From positions 93,587,778-93,651,777 of the forward strand of contig OZ007567.1 in the NCBI GenBank assembly GCA_963931925.1: a stretch of 64,000 nucleotides of DNA, written 5' to 3'. Shown piece by piece: positions 12,158-23,107 of the stretch; position 1 is the first letter of the stretch, and each line of letters opens with the position of its first letter. A model generated the notes under the pieces. The model was not told the origin of the DNA. It ran no database searches and saw only the letters and a list, made by a program, of their open reading frames with translations. Source of the stretch: Onchidella celtica. Lineage: Eukaryota > Mollusca > Gastropoda > Systellommatophora > Onchidiidae. The translations under genes and the position numbers were made by a program.

Positions 12158-13134
12158 TTCACAGATTTATGGTTATGGTATGTATTATAAAAACGGCTAA
12201 CCTGTCGGTATGATCACTAACGACACGACCAGAGACCTGAGATCACACCAGATATAACAATACCCAATTGTCTAAAATACAATTCAGAAATTTACCTACT
12301 TCCTAACTAATTCTATATTCATACAATGCATAGCACTATTAATAATAAAAAAAGAATAGAAAAGACACAAATGAGGAAATTCAGTAGAAGGACCACAAGT
12401 ACGTCAAGGACAACGAACCAGACTAGGACAAAGACCTAAAAAAAGAAAATATAATGGAAAAAAATGCAACCTAACTACGCCGATTACACAACACGGTACG
12501 AACAAGAACAGAGTCTGAAAAAAAAGAACGTATCTACAGATAGGGAAGAGAGAGACAACAGAAACGTCTTCCTAAAACAGCGAGGAAGATAGAACGCTAC
12601 AATCTAAACAAAAATACAGGTCCCTACAGAACTGTTCACTGTGATGAACGCGGTTCCTAGATTAGCCCACCTTCCGAAGAGGATAAACTACGCTCACCAC
12701 AGCAAACCCGCGCCACCGCCCGTATAATCGATTACGACAAAAACAGAAAAACAGCGGAAAAAGACAGAAGAACAGACAGCCCTCAATCCAGGGTACAAAA
12801 TTTCAGTTTCACTTAACTTTCAGCCTTATGAGTTTAAGCCCTCCCCTTAATCGGAGCTCTGGCTGCTTGTCTCCTCAGGCTGCACGCACACACACTGTCT
12901 CTCTGAAAGTTTAAGTACACATTAGTACATATTTATAGCAATACATGCATCAATACATATCCATCAATATACATAAATCATATCATCATGAAATTTCCAT
13001 TCATCCCACGAACAAAGACAACACAAATTCCTACCACAAGATAAGTATTACGTGGACAAAACTAAAGTAACAAATGCCCACTGAAAAATACCTACTAACT
13101 AACTACAACTAAATATTACGAAAATGGACGAGTC
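12158..13134 (-). other. 5' untranslated leader of unit B
   Basis: Near-identical to 5771-6745. It differs mainly in A-run lengths and single bases. No coding content was seen. Confidence 0.7.
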
Positions 13135-13153
13135 ACAACGGACGAGCCCCCAA

Positions 13154-14065
13154 TGTCACAAATCCCAGACTGGGAGATGTAATAGTTTATGACAGGACAA
13201 CAATCACGAACAAACAAGTTTAACACTTAACAGAACAATCCATCAGACTCACACATTTATTAAACATAATTATACAGATAATAGCGCAATTACATACATT
13301 ATATTATTGGGATTAACTGCCGCACAACGGCCTTATTCTCACACACACTCTCCCTCGGATCCACAACCCGGTAGTTACTCCTAAAGGCACTTCGGCCTCA
13401 GCCTCTCCCCTCAGGGTCTTAATAGCACATTAATAATTCACTGGCACCGCAGTCTCTCAATATCACCGTCCTATTGTCATACACCTTAGCACTCCCCTAG
13501 CACCTCAGCAGGGCAATAACACATTATCATTTCAATAGCCCCTCAACATGGCAATAGTACATTATTAGTTCCTAGCCCATCAACATGGCAATAGTACATT
13601 ATCACATTCACGCTCATATCTACGTCCCTGTCCGTGGCCTGACTGCCACGACTTTATGTGCCTCTACTGTCCTGCACTGACAGCCTCACTTCTGGCCTAT
13701 GTGTGGCCTCCGGCCCTATGCTGGCCTATCACCGTAGGCGGCGCTCTTTGGCCCGACCTCGGCACCAGTCATCACTGGAAAAACTCTCTCACTGGTCTCT
13801 CGACTGCTCCCCTTATGTCCGCCCGCTGGGCTCTTACTAGCGTCCGTTCAGTAGGACCTTCTAACTTGCAGTCATAGTAATACAGCGCTTTCGCCTCATT
13901 CAGACCCCCCACTACTCATAACATGCACGCTTTCCTTACTTGTCTTCGTGCGTTAATTTTACTCTCTTCCTTTCACGTCTTTCCCTACCTGTCTGCCGTG
14001 AGCCCTTCTTACTCTACACCCGCTCTGTAGCAATCCCCTTAATTGCACTCACTCCACTCGTGACA
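13154..14065 (-). repeat. LTR3, outer 5' LTR of the array
   Basis: The last 912-bp LTR. Its outer edge at 14065 (TGTCAC on the minus strand) abuts non-element DNA starting gtgct, where the other two LTRs are followed by the polypurine tract. Confidence 0.93.
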
Positions 14066-17000
14066 GTGCTCACAGTGCAAATCAGCTAACGAATCAAATT
14101 CAATGCCACCATCGCCATGGTTATGCGTCTGTCCTTACAACTAAAATGGCCGATATCCGCAATGGGCCTATTTACACATTTTGATAGAGGGGTCCATTGA
14201 TTAACAACAAAAAGATTGCTGGTTTCTCAAATCCGATCTTTTTCTTTTTTTTAAGTATGTATAGTTCCCGACAGTTTGAAACTGAAATTGTTGTTTCGTT
14301 GTTGGGTTTTCTTTTTCAAACACTGTCGCGATGTGGGTTACATGGGGATATTTCGACTGACACTCTTTCGAGGTCCGCTCCCACAATCGACGAACACACA
14401 AAAATAAATACTTGCACTCTAAAAACTAAATAAATCAATTGCTTTCAATTTTAGCAGAACTGTAGGGCAGTTTAATTACAGGAATTAATGTAACAAATAT
14501 AATTATAAATATAAATATCAATTCAAAGGCAACTGAATCTAACTAATGAAACTACCGCTTTCTATAAAGACTAACGTATTCAATCTAACTACTTGCAGGT
14601 CATATGAGTTATATGGCAAAAGAATCCGCGCACGTGGCGACGGATATAACAGTTTAAATTCTATTAATTCAATGAGACATGTTAGGATATGGACATTTCC
14701 TCTAGACACGCCATGGAGAATGCTTGTACAACCATGCATTGTCTGGCGGTAGCTCTGAAACTGTCTTCAAAAGTAAGTAGAACGGTTCACTTTCATCATT
14801 ACAAATTAGTATGGACTCTCACCATGCGGCCCTCACTGGGAGTGAGAGCGCTGGATGTAAACGCTGTGGGTTTATATCAAACCAAGTAGCTTAGGCTCTG
14901 GAGCTTTAAATCAGGCCCCTCACAATGGACTGCTCAACTGCGTCTCTATGTCTCTCATCTGGCTGAGGACTATCGCCGTCCACCTCGTAAATGGATTTTC
15001 TACATGTGGCCCAGAACTAAGTTCGGTATGGCCTTAAATACTGGACTGCATCTGCAGCTTACCGTCTAATTCCTGGATTGTGATTGGTGCAACCACTTCT
15101 AGCTCAGCTGCCGAACTGAGCTATTTTAAGTAACAGCCCTACGCAACGACCTTGGGTCGACATCAAAGGTCGAATTACTTCAATACAATATAATATAAAT
15201 TTTACAGCAATAAATTCTTAACATGTTCAAAACCCCGAGCTTTTACTCTGGATCACGGTTTTTCTGTACGTCAACAGACGTCTCAATAACATTTAATTCC
15301 TACTCACCCCTTCCCTCTCTACTAAACCTAGTTCAAAACACGAGATACAACAAGTGCTCAGTCATGCACACCTACGCTGTCCGTCTATCCTTCCCCACAT
15401 CTTCTGTCTATCTATTATAAAAAAAACTGTTCAAAACAACTTGTTTACGAGACCAAGTTATGCTGGCTCGCACAATAATTACGTTTGTAAAAATTACTCA
15501 CTGCTCTCTCACAAAAATTTAGTCAGTGGAAACATTTATGAATTAAATCTGTTCTTGACAAACACCAATACATTGAATTTGTTGAAATTGTTGGGCACCA
15601 ATGCATTGAAACTGTTTGTTGTTTTTTTTTCTGTTAAACACAAATGCATTAAAATTGTTGTTCTTCTTTTCTGTTAAACAACAATGCATATTATATTCGA
15701 CGTAAGGCGTGTGCACTGTAACAGGGGCATTACATGATTTTAAGATTAAAATATATAAAAGTTTAAAAGCTTTAAATGGTCTTATCTCGAAACCACGTTT
15801 TCCTCCGGAAATACAGGATTTTCGTTCTACAAAACAGTTGAGTTGTATTGAAAGTCTGTAAATTTGATATGCATGTAGTAATCTGTTACTATGTATAATA
15901 ATCATTGGCTGTCAACATAAAATACAATCATATGGAGAGGTACAAGAACTGTGGTGAGTGCCGGTGCAACCAAGTGAAAGTAAAAGTTCTCATAAAATCC
16001 TTACTTTGAAGAGGAAGGCAAGATATTTGTAGGGACCATGCATAGACACGTTATTGGCAATATCTAAAAAAAAAAAAAATGGTGACGAATTGTCAGTAAT
16101 TTTATAAATACAGCTAATTAAAACTACGAAGTATATCGGTAACACTGGAAGGAAAATGTGCTAACTTTGAGCGTCTATTGTGGGAAGAGTTTTTAAGTTA
16201 AATCAGTTTTTACCAAATAATACAAGCAGTTCATCCTAACACTGATAAAATCATAAAGAAGTTGAATCTACGCTAAAGGCAAAGGTGACAAAACAATTAA
16301 ATACCACTGAAATAAATTGGGACATCTTCACAGAACAAGGGGACAAACCGACATGTAACTTAACCGCAGTGACCCCGTGCCTCAACCGATGCAACTAAAG
16401 TATCACAAACATGTAACTTGACATCTGTGCCCCCCCCCCCCCTTGTACCATGGCCGGTTCAAATAAAGTATCACCAATGTGACGCTGCGTGAAAAACAAC
16501 AACAGCGAGAATGCCTTTAACTGTGGGAGCTCTTCTTCAGAACAAAGTGGCTTCAATAGTGTTCATTCTCAAAAGAGATATGAGCGGGACCTTAGGTATC
16601 AAAAACTGTCCTCCTTGTTAGCATTCAGTGATGGTCCTGATACCAACTTTGTAGCCTTTCCCTACTCATTATAATAAATATGCATGCATTCCTTTCAGGT
16701 CACATGTTGACATTTTAGTAATTCATATTCGTAGAAAATGCCGGACAACGTGACACAAGCGCGGGGTCAGTCTGTGGTCAACAGTTTGCTCAACTCCGTA
16801 CAACGATAAGATTTCAACATAATTACCCAGACTTTTACTGCATCTTATTCTGGAAGGCTAATTTTTCATCTTCGACACTGACGCTAATCACGAAACAAAA
16901 CAAAATACAAATTCAATGAACAGCTTGTGCGATGTCCCTTATGTGATGTGTTTATCAAGAGCGCCAGCAATTATTGATTTCTTCAGCATTAAAACTCGCT

Positions 17001-17603
17001 TCTCGTATTCCCATCTCCGAATTTTATGGCCATTATGTACATTTAAAAGTAATTTATTTCACTGACTGCCATTTCGAAATACTTTATATAAGGCAGTAAT
17101 CATTATACCTTTACAGTCTGCCTCTGACATCCACAGAAGGACAACTATTCACGTAAGGAAATTGTATCTGTGTTATCTAACGTGTACAACTGGTTTGTGG
17201 TTTCTTTTTGCCTGGAATGATTGAAATGAATTGGATGTGGAATTTCCTTTATTAGTCCGCCTACCATTTGCCAAAGCAAGGTATTCATAGTTTACATTTG
17301 AAAACGGACGACTTACAAAACTACTACTTTTTTCTGTCAGGCATCGCGCCCACATACATTTTTTTTAATAATAATTGTGAATAACTGATCTGTGAAGACG
17401 AGAGATAAAGGTGCACTACAATTTAAAAGAAAACTAAAATGAAGCTAATATTTTAGCAAATTATTCTTTTAAAGGTTTCAGTCCCACAAGCAGCTATTTT
17501 GGACAATGGCACATTCCCCATCATAGTCCGAATTAAAATTAATGGAGTCTAATGTTGTTTTTGTTGTTGTTTCAAATATCTGAAGTGCTGGGTTTTGTAA
17601 CGT
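14066..17603. other. Non-coding stretch, no gene recognised
   Basis: Only short open frames without recognisable domains. It contains an irregular minisatellite around 15560-15690 (units with a ctgttaaacacaaatgcatt-like core), a diverged two-unit duplication around 16350-16475 (core aaagtatcac) with a run of 14 C at 16430-16443, and a short AC repeat that begins just beyond this region. Confidence 0.55.
15560..15690. repeat. Degenerate minisatellite
   Basis: Three to four imperfect units of about 40-45 bp share the words ttgttgaaattgttg, atgcattgaaa and ctgttaaacacaaatgcatt. The copies are diverged, so this is an old local duplication. Confidence 0.5.
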
Positions 17604-18005
17604 GATAAGATAAGATAAATTTTATTCGTCCTTGTACAAGGAAATTTGTTTTGACGATTGGATACATAACAATACAGTTACAGAAACAAAAATTATGATA
17701 TACAGCGCGCATACGCGCACACACACACACACATAAATACGCACACTAATAAATAAACAAAATTAACAGTGCCACAATATTCTTCCGTCACTAAAACACA
17801 TTGACCTGACACGCAAGACACCATTCAACTATACACAGATTACGATATTATTGTAACATCCTAGTTGATGATGGAATAAACAATTTAAAGAAGCGCTCAG
17901 TTTTAGTTCTCTTTGACAACAGCCTTAAACTTCTTACAATTCTTATGTATTCTTTGTTCAGCCGATGTTGGGGGTCATTTATTATATTATTAGCTTTTTT
18001 AATAC
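17604..18005 (-). mobile_element. Rex1-like LINE, 3' part (C-terminus and 3' UTR)
   Basis: Minus-strand translation of 17848-18005 gives the end of a LINE reverse-transcriptase ORF (…IINDPQHRLNKEYI… to a stop), followed by a 3' UTR that ends in TTATC repeats at 17604-17620, a tail style known in Rex1/CR1-group LINEs. It is the continuation of 24319-25624. The two parts are separated by the LTR element at 18006-24318. Confidence 0.8.
17716..17756. repeat. AC-rich microsatellite
   Basis: An (AC)n run with interruptions inside the LINE 3' UTR. Confidence 0.7.
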
Positions 18006-19215
18006 TGTCACGATTAAGGTTGATGACCTTGTACGCCACGAGTATAGAGGGGGGTAAACTTATTAGGGGAGAAGGGGAGTTTTTAAGTTGTTGTCGAGCA
18101 TGAAAGATTAAATATCACGAGGAAGGTCGGTGGCCTTGTGCGCCACGAGTCTAGGGGGGGTGAGCTTAGCAGGGGAAAACACGGTTTTTAACATTGTTGA
18201 CGAGCGTGAATAGATACACACGACTCGCTTTAAACTAGTCGCGTGTGCAAAGGCCTCGGGAGTATAAGTAGAGGAGAAGCTCGACTCACGGGGTTCCCAA
18301 ATTATTCGTTCCTAGAGGAAGACGCAGCGAGAAGTGGTCCGGGCGACAAGTGGAAGGTCGTGCCATGGGGACCAGGGGTGTTATGTATGTGAGGAATCTA
18401 TGAGGTTCCCAAAGTTATTCATTCCTAAAGGAAGACGCAGAATTTATCGGTCCGGGCGACAAGTGGGAGGTCGTGCCAGTGGGGACCAGAAGTGTTAGGT
18501 GTGTGAGGGATCCATGATGTTCACATTTATTTCCCAATAAGAAGAATTTATCGGTCCGGGCGACAAGTGAAAGGTCGTGCCATGGGGACCAGAAGTTGAG
18601 TTCTGATGATAGGATGGGAACCCATCAGAAGCTCGTGAATCTACGATGGCGGGTGTGAACCGTCGGTGTGCAGTGTGTTTGCAAGTTGAAGAGGCTTGAG
18701 GACGGGATGTCGAGAACCCCTCAAGGAACAAGTAATCTACGATGGCGGGTGTGAACTGTGTGTTCTTATTTGTGTGAAGCCAGGGGCGTCTGTTTCCGCT
18801 TTTATCGTCGAAATTAACGATCTAGAAAGGATTGTGTGAACTCTGGAGAAGTGAAACTGCATCAACGAGGAGGGCAGCTGTTGACAGAGACTATTAAGTA
18901 TACGTAGTTAAGTTTATAGACAGAGGGATTAGATCTAGATGTGAAACGGGGAATAGATAATAGCCATGATCCCCAAGAGTAAATTTGAAGTATCTCTGTT
19001 TTTGTGATTATGTATGTGATTATCATGAGTTGAATGTTTTGACATAAGTTTTGTCATGCATTTATAATTAAATATCGTTTAATTTAAATCTCACTCCATG
19101 TGTCCGTTGATCGCTGGTCTGCTTGCTTGGCTTGTTAGCTGGATTTGAAAGGTAAATAAGTTAGGTACTCATCACACACGTGGTCGTGACCATCTTCACG
19201 CACGTGATCGTGACA
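18006..19215 (+). repeat. 5' LTR (1210 bp) with internal tandem repeats
   Basis: Besides the terminal inverted repeat, the LTR holds a duplicated segment (about 18020-18075 and 18125-18180, both with ccttgtRcgccacgagt) and three tandem units of roughly 110-120 bp at 18291-18598 that share ggtccgggcgacaagtg and ggtcgtgcca. A shorter duplication (ctacgatggcgggtgtgaac) lies at about 18640 and 18730. All are repeated in the 3' LTR. Confidence 0.92.
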
Positions 19216-19217
19216 AT

Positions 19218-19235
19218 TGGGGGCTCGTCCGGGAT
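19218..19235 (+). promoter_or_regulatory. Primer binding site for tRNA-Pro
   Basis: TGGGGGCTCGTCCGGGAT, two bases after the LTR, is identical to the 18-base tRNA-Pro primer site known from murine leukaemia virus. Confidence 0.9.
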
Positions 19236-19255
19236 TTGATCTTTTATAAACTGTT

Positions 19256-19470
19256 GGGACGTATATAACTCGTCCGGGATTTAAACCATTGTGACACATA
19301 CGAGTAATTGATGTGAATAAGTAGGACGTGAATCGTCCGGGATTTGAAATTGATATGAAATTGATCTGATCTTTTATAAACTGTTAGGACGTGAATCGTC
19401 CGGGATCTGATCGTAAATAAATAGGACGTGAATCGTCCGGGATATAAACTGTTAGGACACAAACGAGTGT
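19256..19470 (+). repeat. Leader repeats carrying copies of the primer-site motif
   Basis: The 11-mer TCGTCCGGGAT, the 3' part of the primer site, recurs four more times at about 19271, 19330, 19396 and 19432. The last three sit in ggacgtgaatcgtccgggat, where GGACG and CGTCC can pair as a small hairpin. Spacer words such as gatcttttataaactgtt are also repeated. Confidence 0.85.
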
Positions 19471-19513
19471 TTTCCAAGTTGTAGACATATTTTTGTAAGT
19501 CAGACCAGCGGCC

Positions 19514-20761
19514 ATGGAGATAAATACCTTTCTAACGTCACCGAGACCGGAGGAGTTGTTAACCTTCAGGTAACCGGAGTTATTGACGATTAGTAAGAGA
19601 TTAGGACTCGATTATGTGAAAGCTAGCTTAAGAAAAGCAGAAATATCGAGATATATTGCTGAGTATTATGTGGATGATGATGTGTTCGAAGAAAACGACC
19701 TAGCTCAGTTTGAAACCATAGCATCAGTAACTGAAGTTAATATTGAGTTACAGAAAGAGAAGATGCGGATCGAGTTAGAGCAGAAAAAGCTAGAACACGA
19801 GGCACGAGAGAAAGATAAAGACAGACAGGCGCAAGAAAAAGAAAAAGAACGGGAAAGACAACATGAGCTAGAAAAAGCCAGATTGGGTATTACTAGTAGA
19901 TCACATGAACCTAGTTTTCTAGCGAGTAGAGAAGTAAGATTGGTTCCCCCCTTTAATGAGAGGGAAGTGGATAAATACTTCCAACATTTTGAGAAGGTGG
20001 CCCTTAGTCTGAACTGGCCTAAACAACATTGGCCATTAATGTTACAGAGTGTAATAAGGGGTAAAGCACAACAGACCTTTTCGGCCCTTTCCGTGGAAGA
20101 CGCGGGGGATTATGACCGTGTGAAGGACGCAATATTAAAAGCGTATGAATTAGTGCCTGAAGCATATCGGCAAAAGTTCCGATATTATAAAAAAATTGAC
20201 AGTCAAACCTATATTGAGTTTGCTCATGAAAAAGAGGTATTTTTTGAGAGATGGTGTTCCTCGATGGAGGTATGTAAAGATTATGAAAAGCTTAAACAGC
20301 TCATATTACTAGAGGACTTCAAAACGGGAATCCGTGATGAAATAAAGACGTACCTCAATGAGAAAGAGACAAAGACGTTGCAAGATGCCGCAAAACTGGC
20401 TGACGAGTTTACATTAACTCATAGAAGTAGATTTGGGCTCAGTAGACCGGGTAGAGTTCAGGATAGGAGGTCCGTAAATGATATTGCTGGCGATCCGAGG
20501 GGAGTCAAGATTGAATTCCCGCGGAGATCCAGTAGTTTCGATGGGAGAAGACCTGGTCCTAGTGGGAAAGATTATCATTTCCAGAGAAGAGATTGGAGGA
20601 ACGAGGGATCAAGATGTAATAACTGCGGGAGATTGGGCCATAGAAGCTGGGATTGTCGTGCTCTTGGAAAAAAGAAGACTGGCCCTATAGCTTTTGTGGG
20701 AAGACCGAAAGTTATAAACGCTCCACAGCCTCGTAACCCAGTGAAGTTAGAGAGACCATAA
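19514..20761 (+). pseudogene. gag of the second element, nonsense at codon 20
   Basis: ATG 19514 opens a frame that reads on into the long Gag frame except for a TAA at 19571-19573 where the family appears to have lysine (context TFR-stop-PELLT). Downstream the frame stays open to 20761. It encodes a charged coiled coil (about 19740-19890), a Gag domain with the LxxxLRGKAQxxF type of motif, and one CCHC zinc knuckle (CNNCGRLGHRSWDC, about 20612-20655). Gag would form the particle and bind the RNA. As written, only a 19-residue peptide would be made from the first ATG. Confidence 0.85.
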
Positions 20762-22793
20762 GGGAAGAGTTTCTGCCATTTGTGTCAGAGGGTCTAGTGT
20801 CCCTTGGGGAAAATTCCACCCCCATACCATTAAAAATATTGCGGGATACTGGATGTTCCCAGTCCCTCCTGTTAGATAATGTTCTAGATTTTAATGATGA
20901 TTCAAATACTGGAGAAGTTAGTCTTATACAGGGTATAGAGGGAGTCTTTAGCTCTGTACCTTTGCATAAAATTTATTTGAAGTCAGACTTTATAACAGGT
21001 CGAGTGGTAGTTGGACTTAAGTCTGGTTTGCCAATAAAGGGAGTATCTCTATTGTTGGGAAATGATCTTGCCGGTGAAGTGATACCTACTGTACAGTTGA
21101 CTTCAAAACCTAGTACTTATGACGAAAGTGAAGATACAAACATATATCCTTCATGTGCGGTGACTCGAGCTATGGCTAAAAAGAAAGAGCAGTCAGATGA
21201 CAGTGAAGAGATTTGTAAAGAAGATAGGTCGACGGAATCCAATGTAGATCATTCTTATGATCTTTCTAATACTTTTCTAGGATCCATATTACATGAAGAT
21301 GTCAGTCATTCCGATGTTATGCGGGAAGATAAGAATTTATCATATGATAGAGACCAGTTAATTAAAGAACAAGGCTTAGATCCTAGCTTACAGCCATTGC
21401 AGGATCAAGTTCTGAGCGACGAAGAACTTAATAAAGTACCAAAAGGGTACTTCATAAAAGATGGAGTACTTATGAGAAAATGGAGACCCATTGATGTCCG
21501 CGCAACGGAAGAGTGGGCGGTTGTTTATCAAGTTGTGGTTCCAAAACCATATAGGCACGAGATACTTGCCATGGTCCATAATTTACCTCTGGGTGGCCAT
21601 TTGGGTATAAGGAAAACAAATGATAGGATAATGAGACATTTTTTTTTGGCCAGGAATTAACAAGGATGTGGCTTATTTTTGTAATACATGTCACACATGT
21701 CAGATAGTGGAAAAACCAAATGCTGGAAAAAGAATGGCCCCTTTACAGCCAATTCCAATTTGTGGGGAGCCCTTTTCTAAGGTTATCGTTGATTGCGTTG
21801 GTCCTTTGCCAAAGACCAGCTCAGGAAATCAATATTTATTAACCATAATGTGTACATCCACTAGATTTCCTGAGGCGATTCCTCTTAGAAATATTAAGAC
21901 ACAGAGTATTGTGAAAGCTCTAGTAAGGTTTTTTACTTTATTTGGATTGCCCAAAGAAATAGTCTGATCAGGGCAGTAACTTTATGTCGAGACTGTTTAA
22001 ACAAGTTATTGGTGAACTGGGGACAAGACAAATTAAGTCGTCTGCGTACCACCCAGAATCTCAGGGAGCTTTAGAGAGATTCCACGCTACTTTAAAGAAT
22101 ATGATGAGAACATATTGCTATGATAGCGAGAAAAATTGGGACGAAGGAATACATTTGCTGTTGTTTGCAGCTAGAGAGTCAGTTCAAGAATCACTAGGAT
22201 TTAGTCCTTTTGAGTTAGTGTTTGGACATAATGTTCGTGGGCCGTTGGCTCTGTTAAAAGAAAAATGGATCGGTGATGATCCTCAAATGAATGTATTAGA
22301 TTATGTGCAGAAGTTTAGAGACAGACTGCATAAGGCTTGTGAATTAGCAAAAGAGAATTTGGGATGTGCCCAAGAGAAAATGAAATTTTGGTATGACAGG
22401 AAGGCCAGGACAAGAAGTTTTAAACCTGGAGATAAGGTCCTTGTTTTGTTTCCCCTGGAGTCAAATCCTCTCCAGGCTAGATTTTATGGACCCTGTGAAA
22501 TTGAGACAAAAATTAATGATCTCAATTATATTATAAAAACTCCAGATAGGAGAAAGAGTACACAGTTGTGTCATGTTAATATGTTGAAAATGTATCATGA
22601 AAAGCCAGCTGAGATTGTTGCTGTAGTGAATGAAATGGATAATGTTACTGAGTCACAAGAGACTCAAGATGTACATCTCAGACGTGATGTGATATCCCCT
22701 AAGTTGTCAAATTCTGGGATTATACAGAATGTTGATTGGAAATTACATTATGTGAAATTGCGTCCAAGAGAGCGGTTGAAAGATTTGGTGTGA
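20758..22793 (+). pseudogene. protease-integrase part of pol, two frameshifts
   Basis: The pol frame begins in the -1 frame relative to gag. It shows an aspartic protease (LRDTGCS near 20835), the integrase H2C2 finger (HNLPLGGH near 21580, CNTCHTC near 21685), the catalytic triad D (VIVDCVGPL, about 21785), D (SDQG, about 21964) and E (GALERF, about 22055), and a GPY/F-like C-terminal domain (YGPCEIE, about 22485). Two frame breaks interrupt it: a run of nine T at 21639-21647 (eight would keep the frame) and a small indel at about 21965-21970, just at the second catalytic Asp. The protein ends at 22793, and RT does not follow. Confidence 0.88.
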
Positions 22794-22918
22794 GGTCTCT
22801 CGGCTGGTAAATCGCTATTGTTGTGTGGAAGGTCGGGAGAGCCTGCAATCTGGCGTATTTACGATGATGATTTTTTTTTTGTTGTTGAAAATTTTGTTAA
22901 ATTGGAGTTTTGATGTTG
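22794..22918 (+). other. Deletion junction where RT and most of RNase H are lost
   Basis: In Gmr1-order elements RT and RNase H (over 1 kb) should lie here. Only about 125 bp of T-rich non-coding sequence separates the end of integrase from the RNase H tail. Confidence 0.8.
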
Positions 22919-22996
22919 CAGAAACATGATGTACGTAATATACCTGTGAAAGGGAGAGAGAATGTAATTGCGGATTGTCTTTCCAGATGTCATTGA
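22919..22996 (+). pseudogene. RNase H C-terminal remnant
   Basis: A 25-codon frame ends in a stop and reads …VKGRENVIADCLSR…, the signature that closes RNase H in Ty3/gypsy pol proteins. Its position after integrase, not before it, fixes the original domain order. Confidence 0.85.
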
Positions 22997-23097
22997 TGCT
23001 ATGTATTTGGATTGTTTACCCTTCTTATTTGAATGAAATTCTGATGTATTGAATTTCTTGTAAAAATTTTGCTCTAGGGATCAAAATTTTGTTTTGT

Positions 23098-23107
23098 GGG
23101 AAGGAGG
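23098..23107 (+). other. Polypurine tract
   Basis: GGGAAGGAGG lies directly against the 3' LTR. Confidence 0.8.

Larger units (their letters stand above)
1..14065 (-). mobile_element. Tandem array of a Gmr1-like Ty3/gypsy LTR retrotransposon
   Basis: Three near-identical 912-bp LTRs alternate with two complete internal regions of about 5.48 kb (repeat period 6387 and 6389 bp), and the window starts inside the leader of a further copy. All copies read on the minus strand. The right edge is exact: LTR3 ends at 14065 and single-copy sequence follows, where the other LTRs continue into the polypurine tract. Neighbouring units share one LTR, which is the pattern left by LTR-LTR unequal recombination or by insertion of one copy into another's LTR. 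The pol order (integrase before RT) is that described for Gmr1-like elements. The left edge is outside the window, so no target duplication can be checked. Confidence 0.93.

Noticed and set aside
18495..18731. 78-codon minus-strand frame in the second element's LTR, also at 23598
   Set aside because: LTR-internal and antisense, with composition following the tandem repeats.
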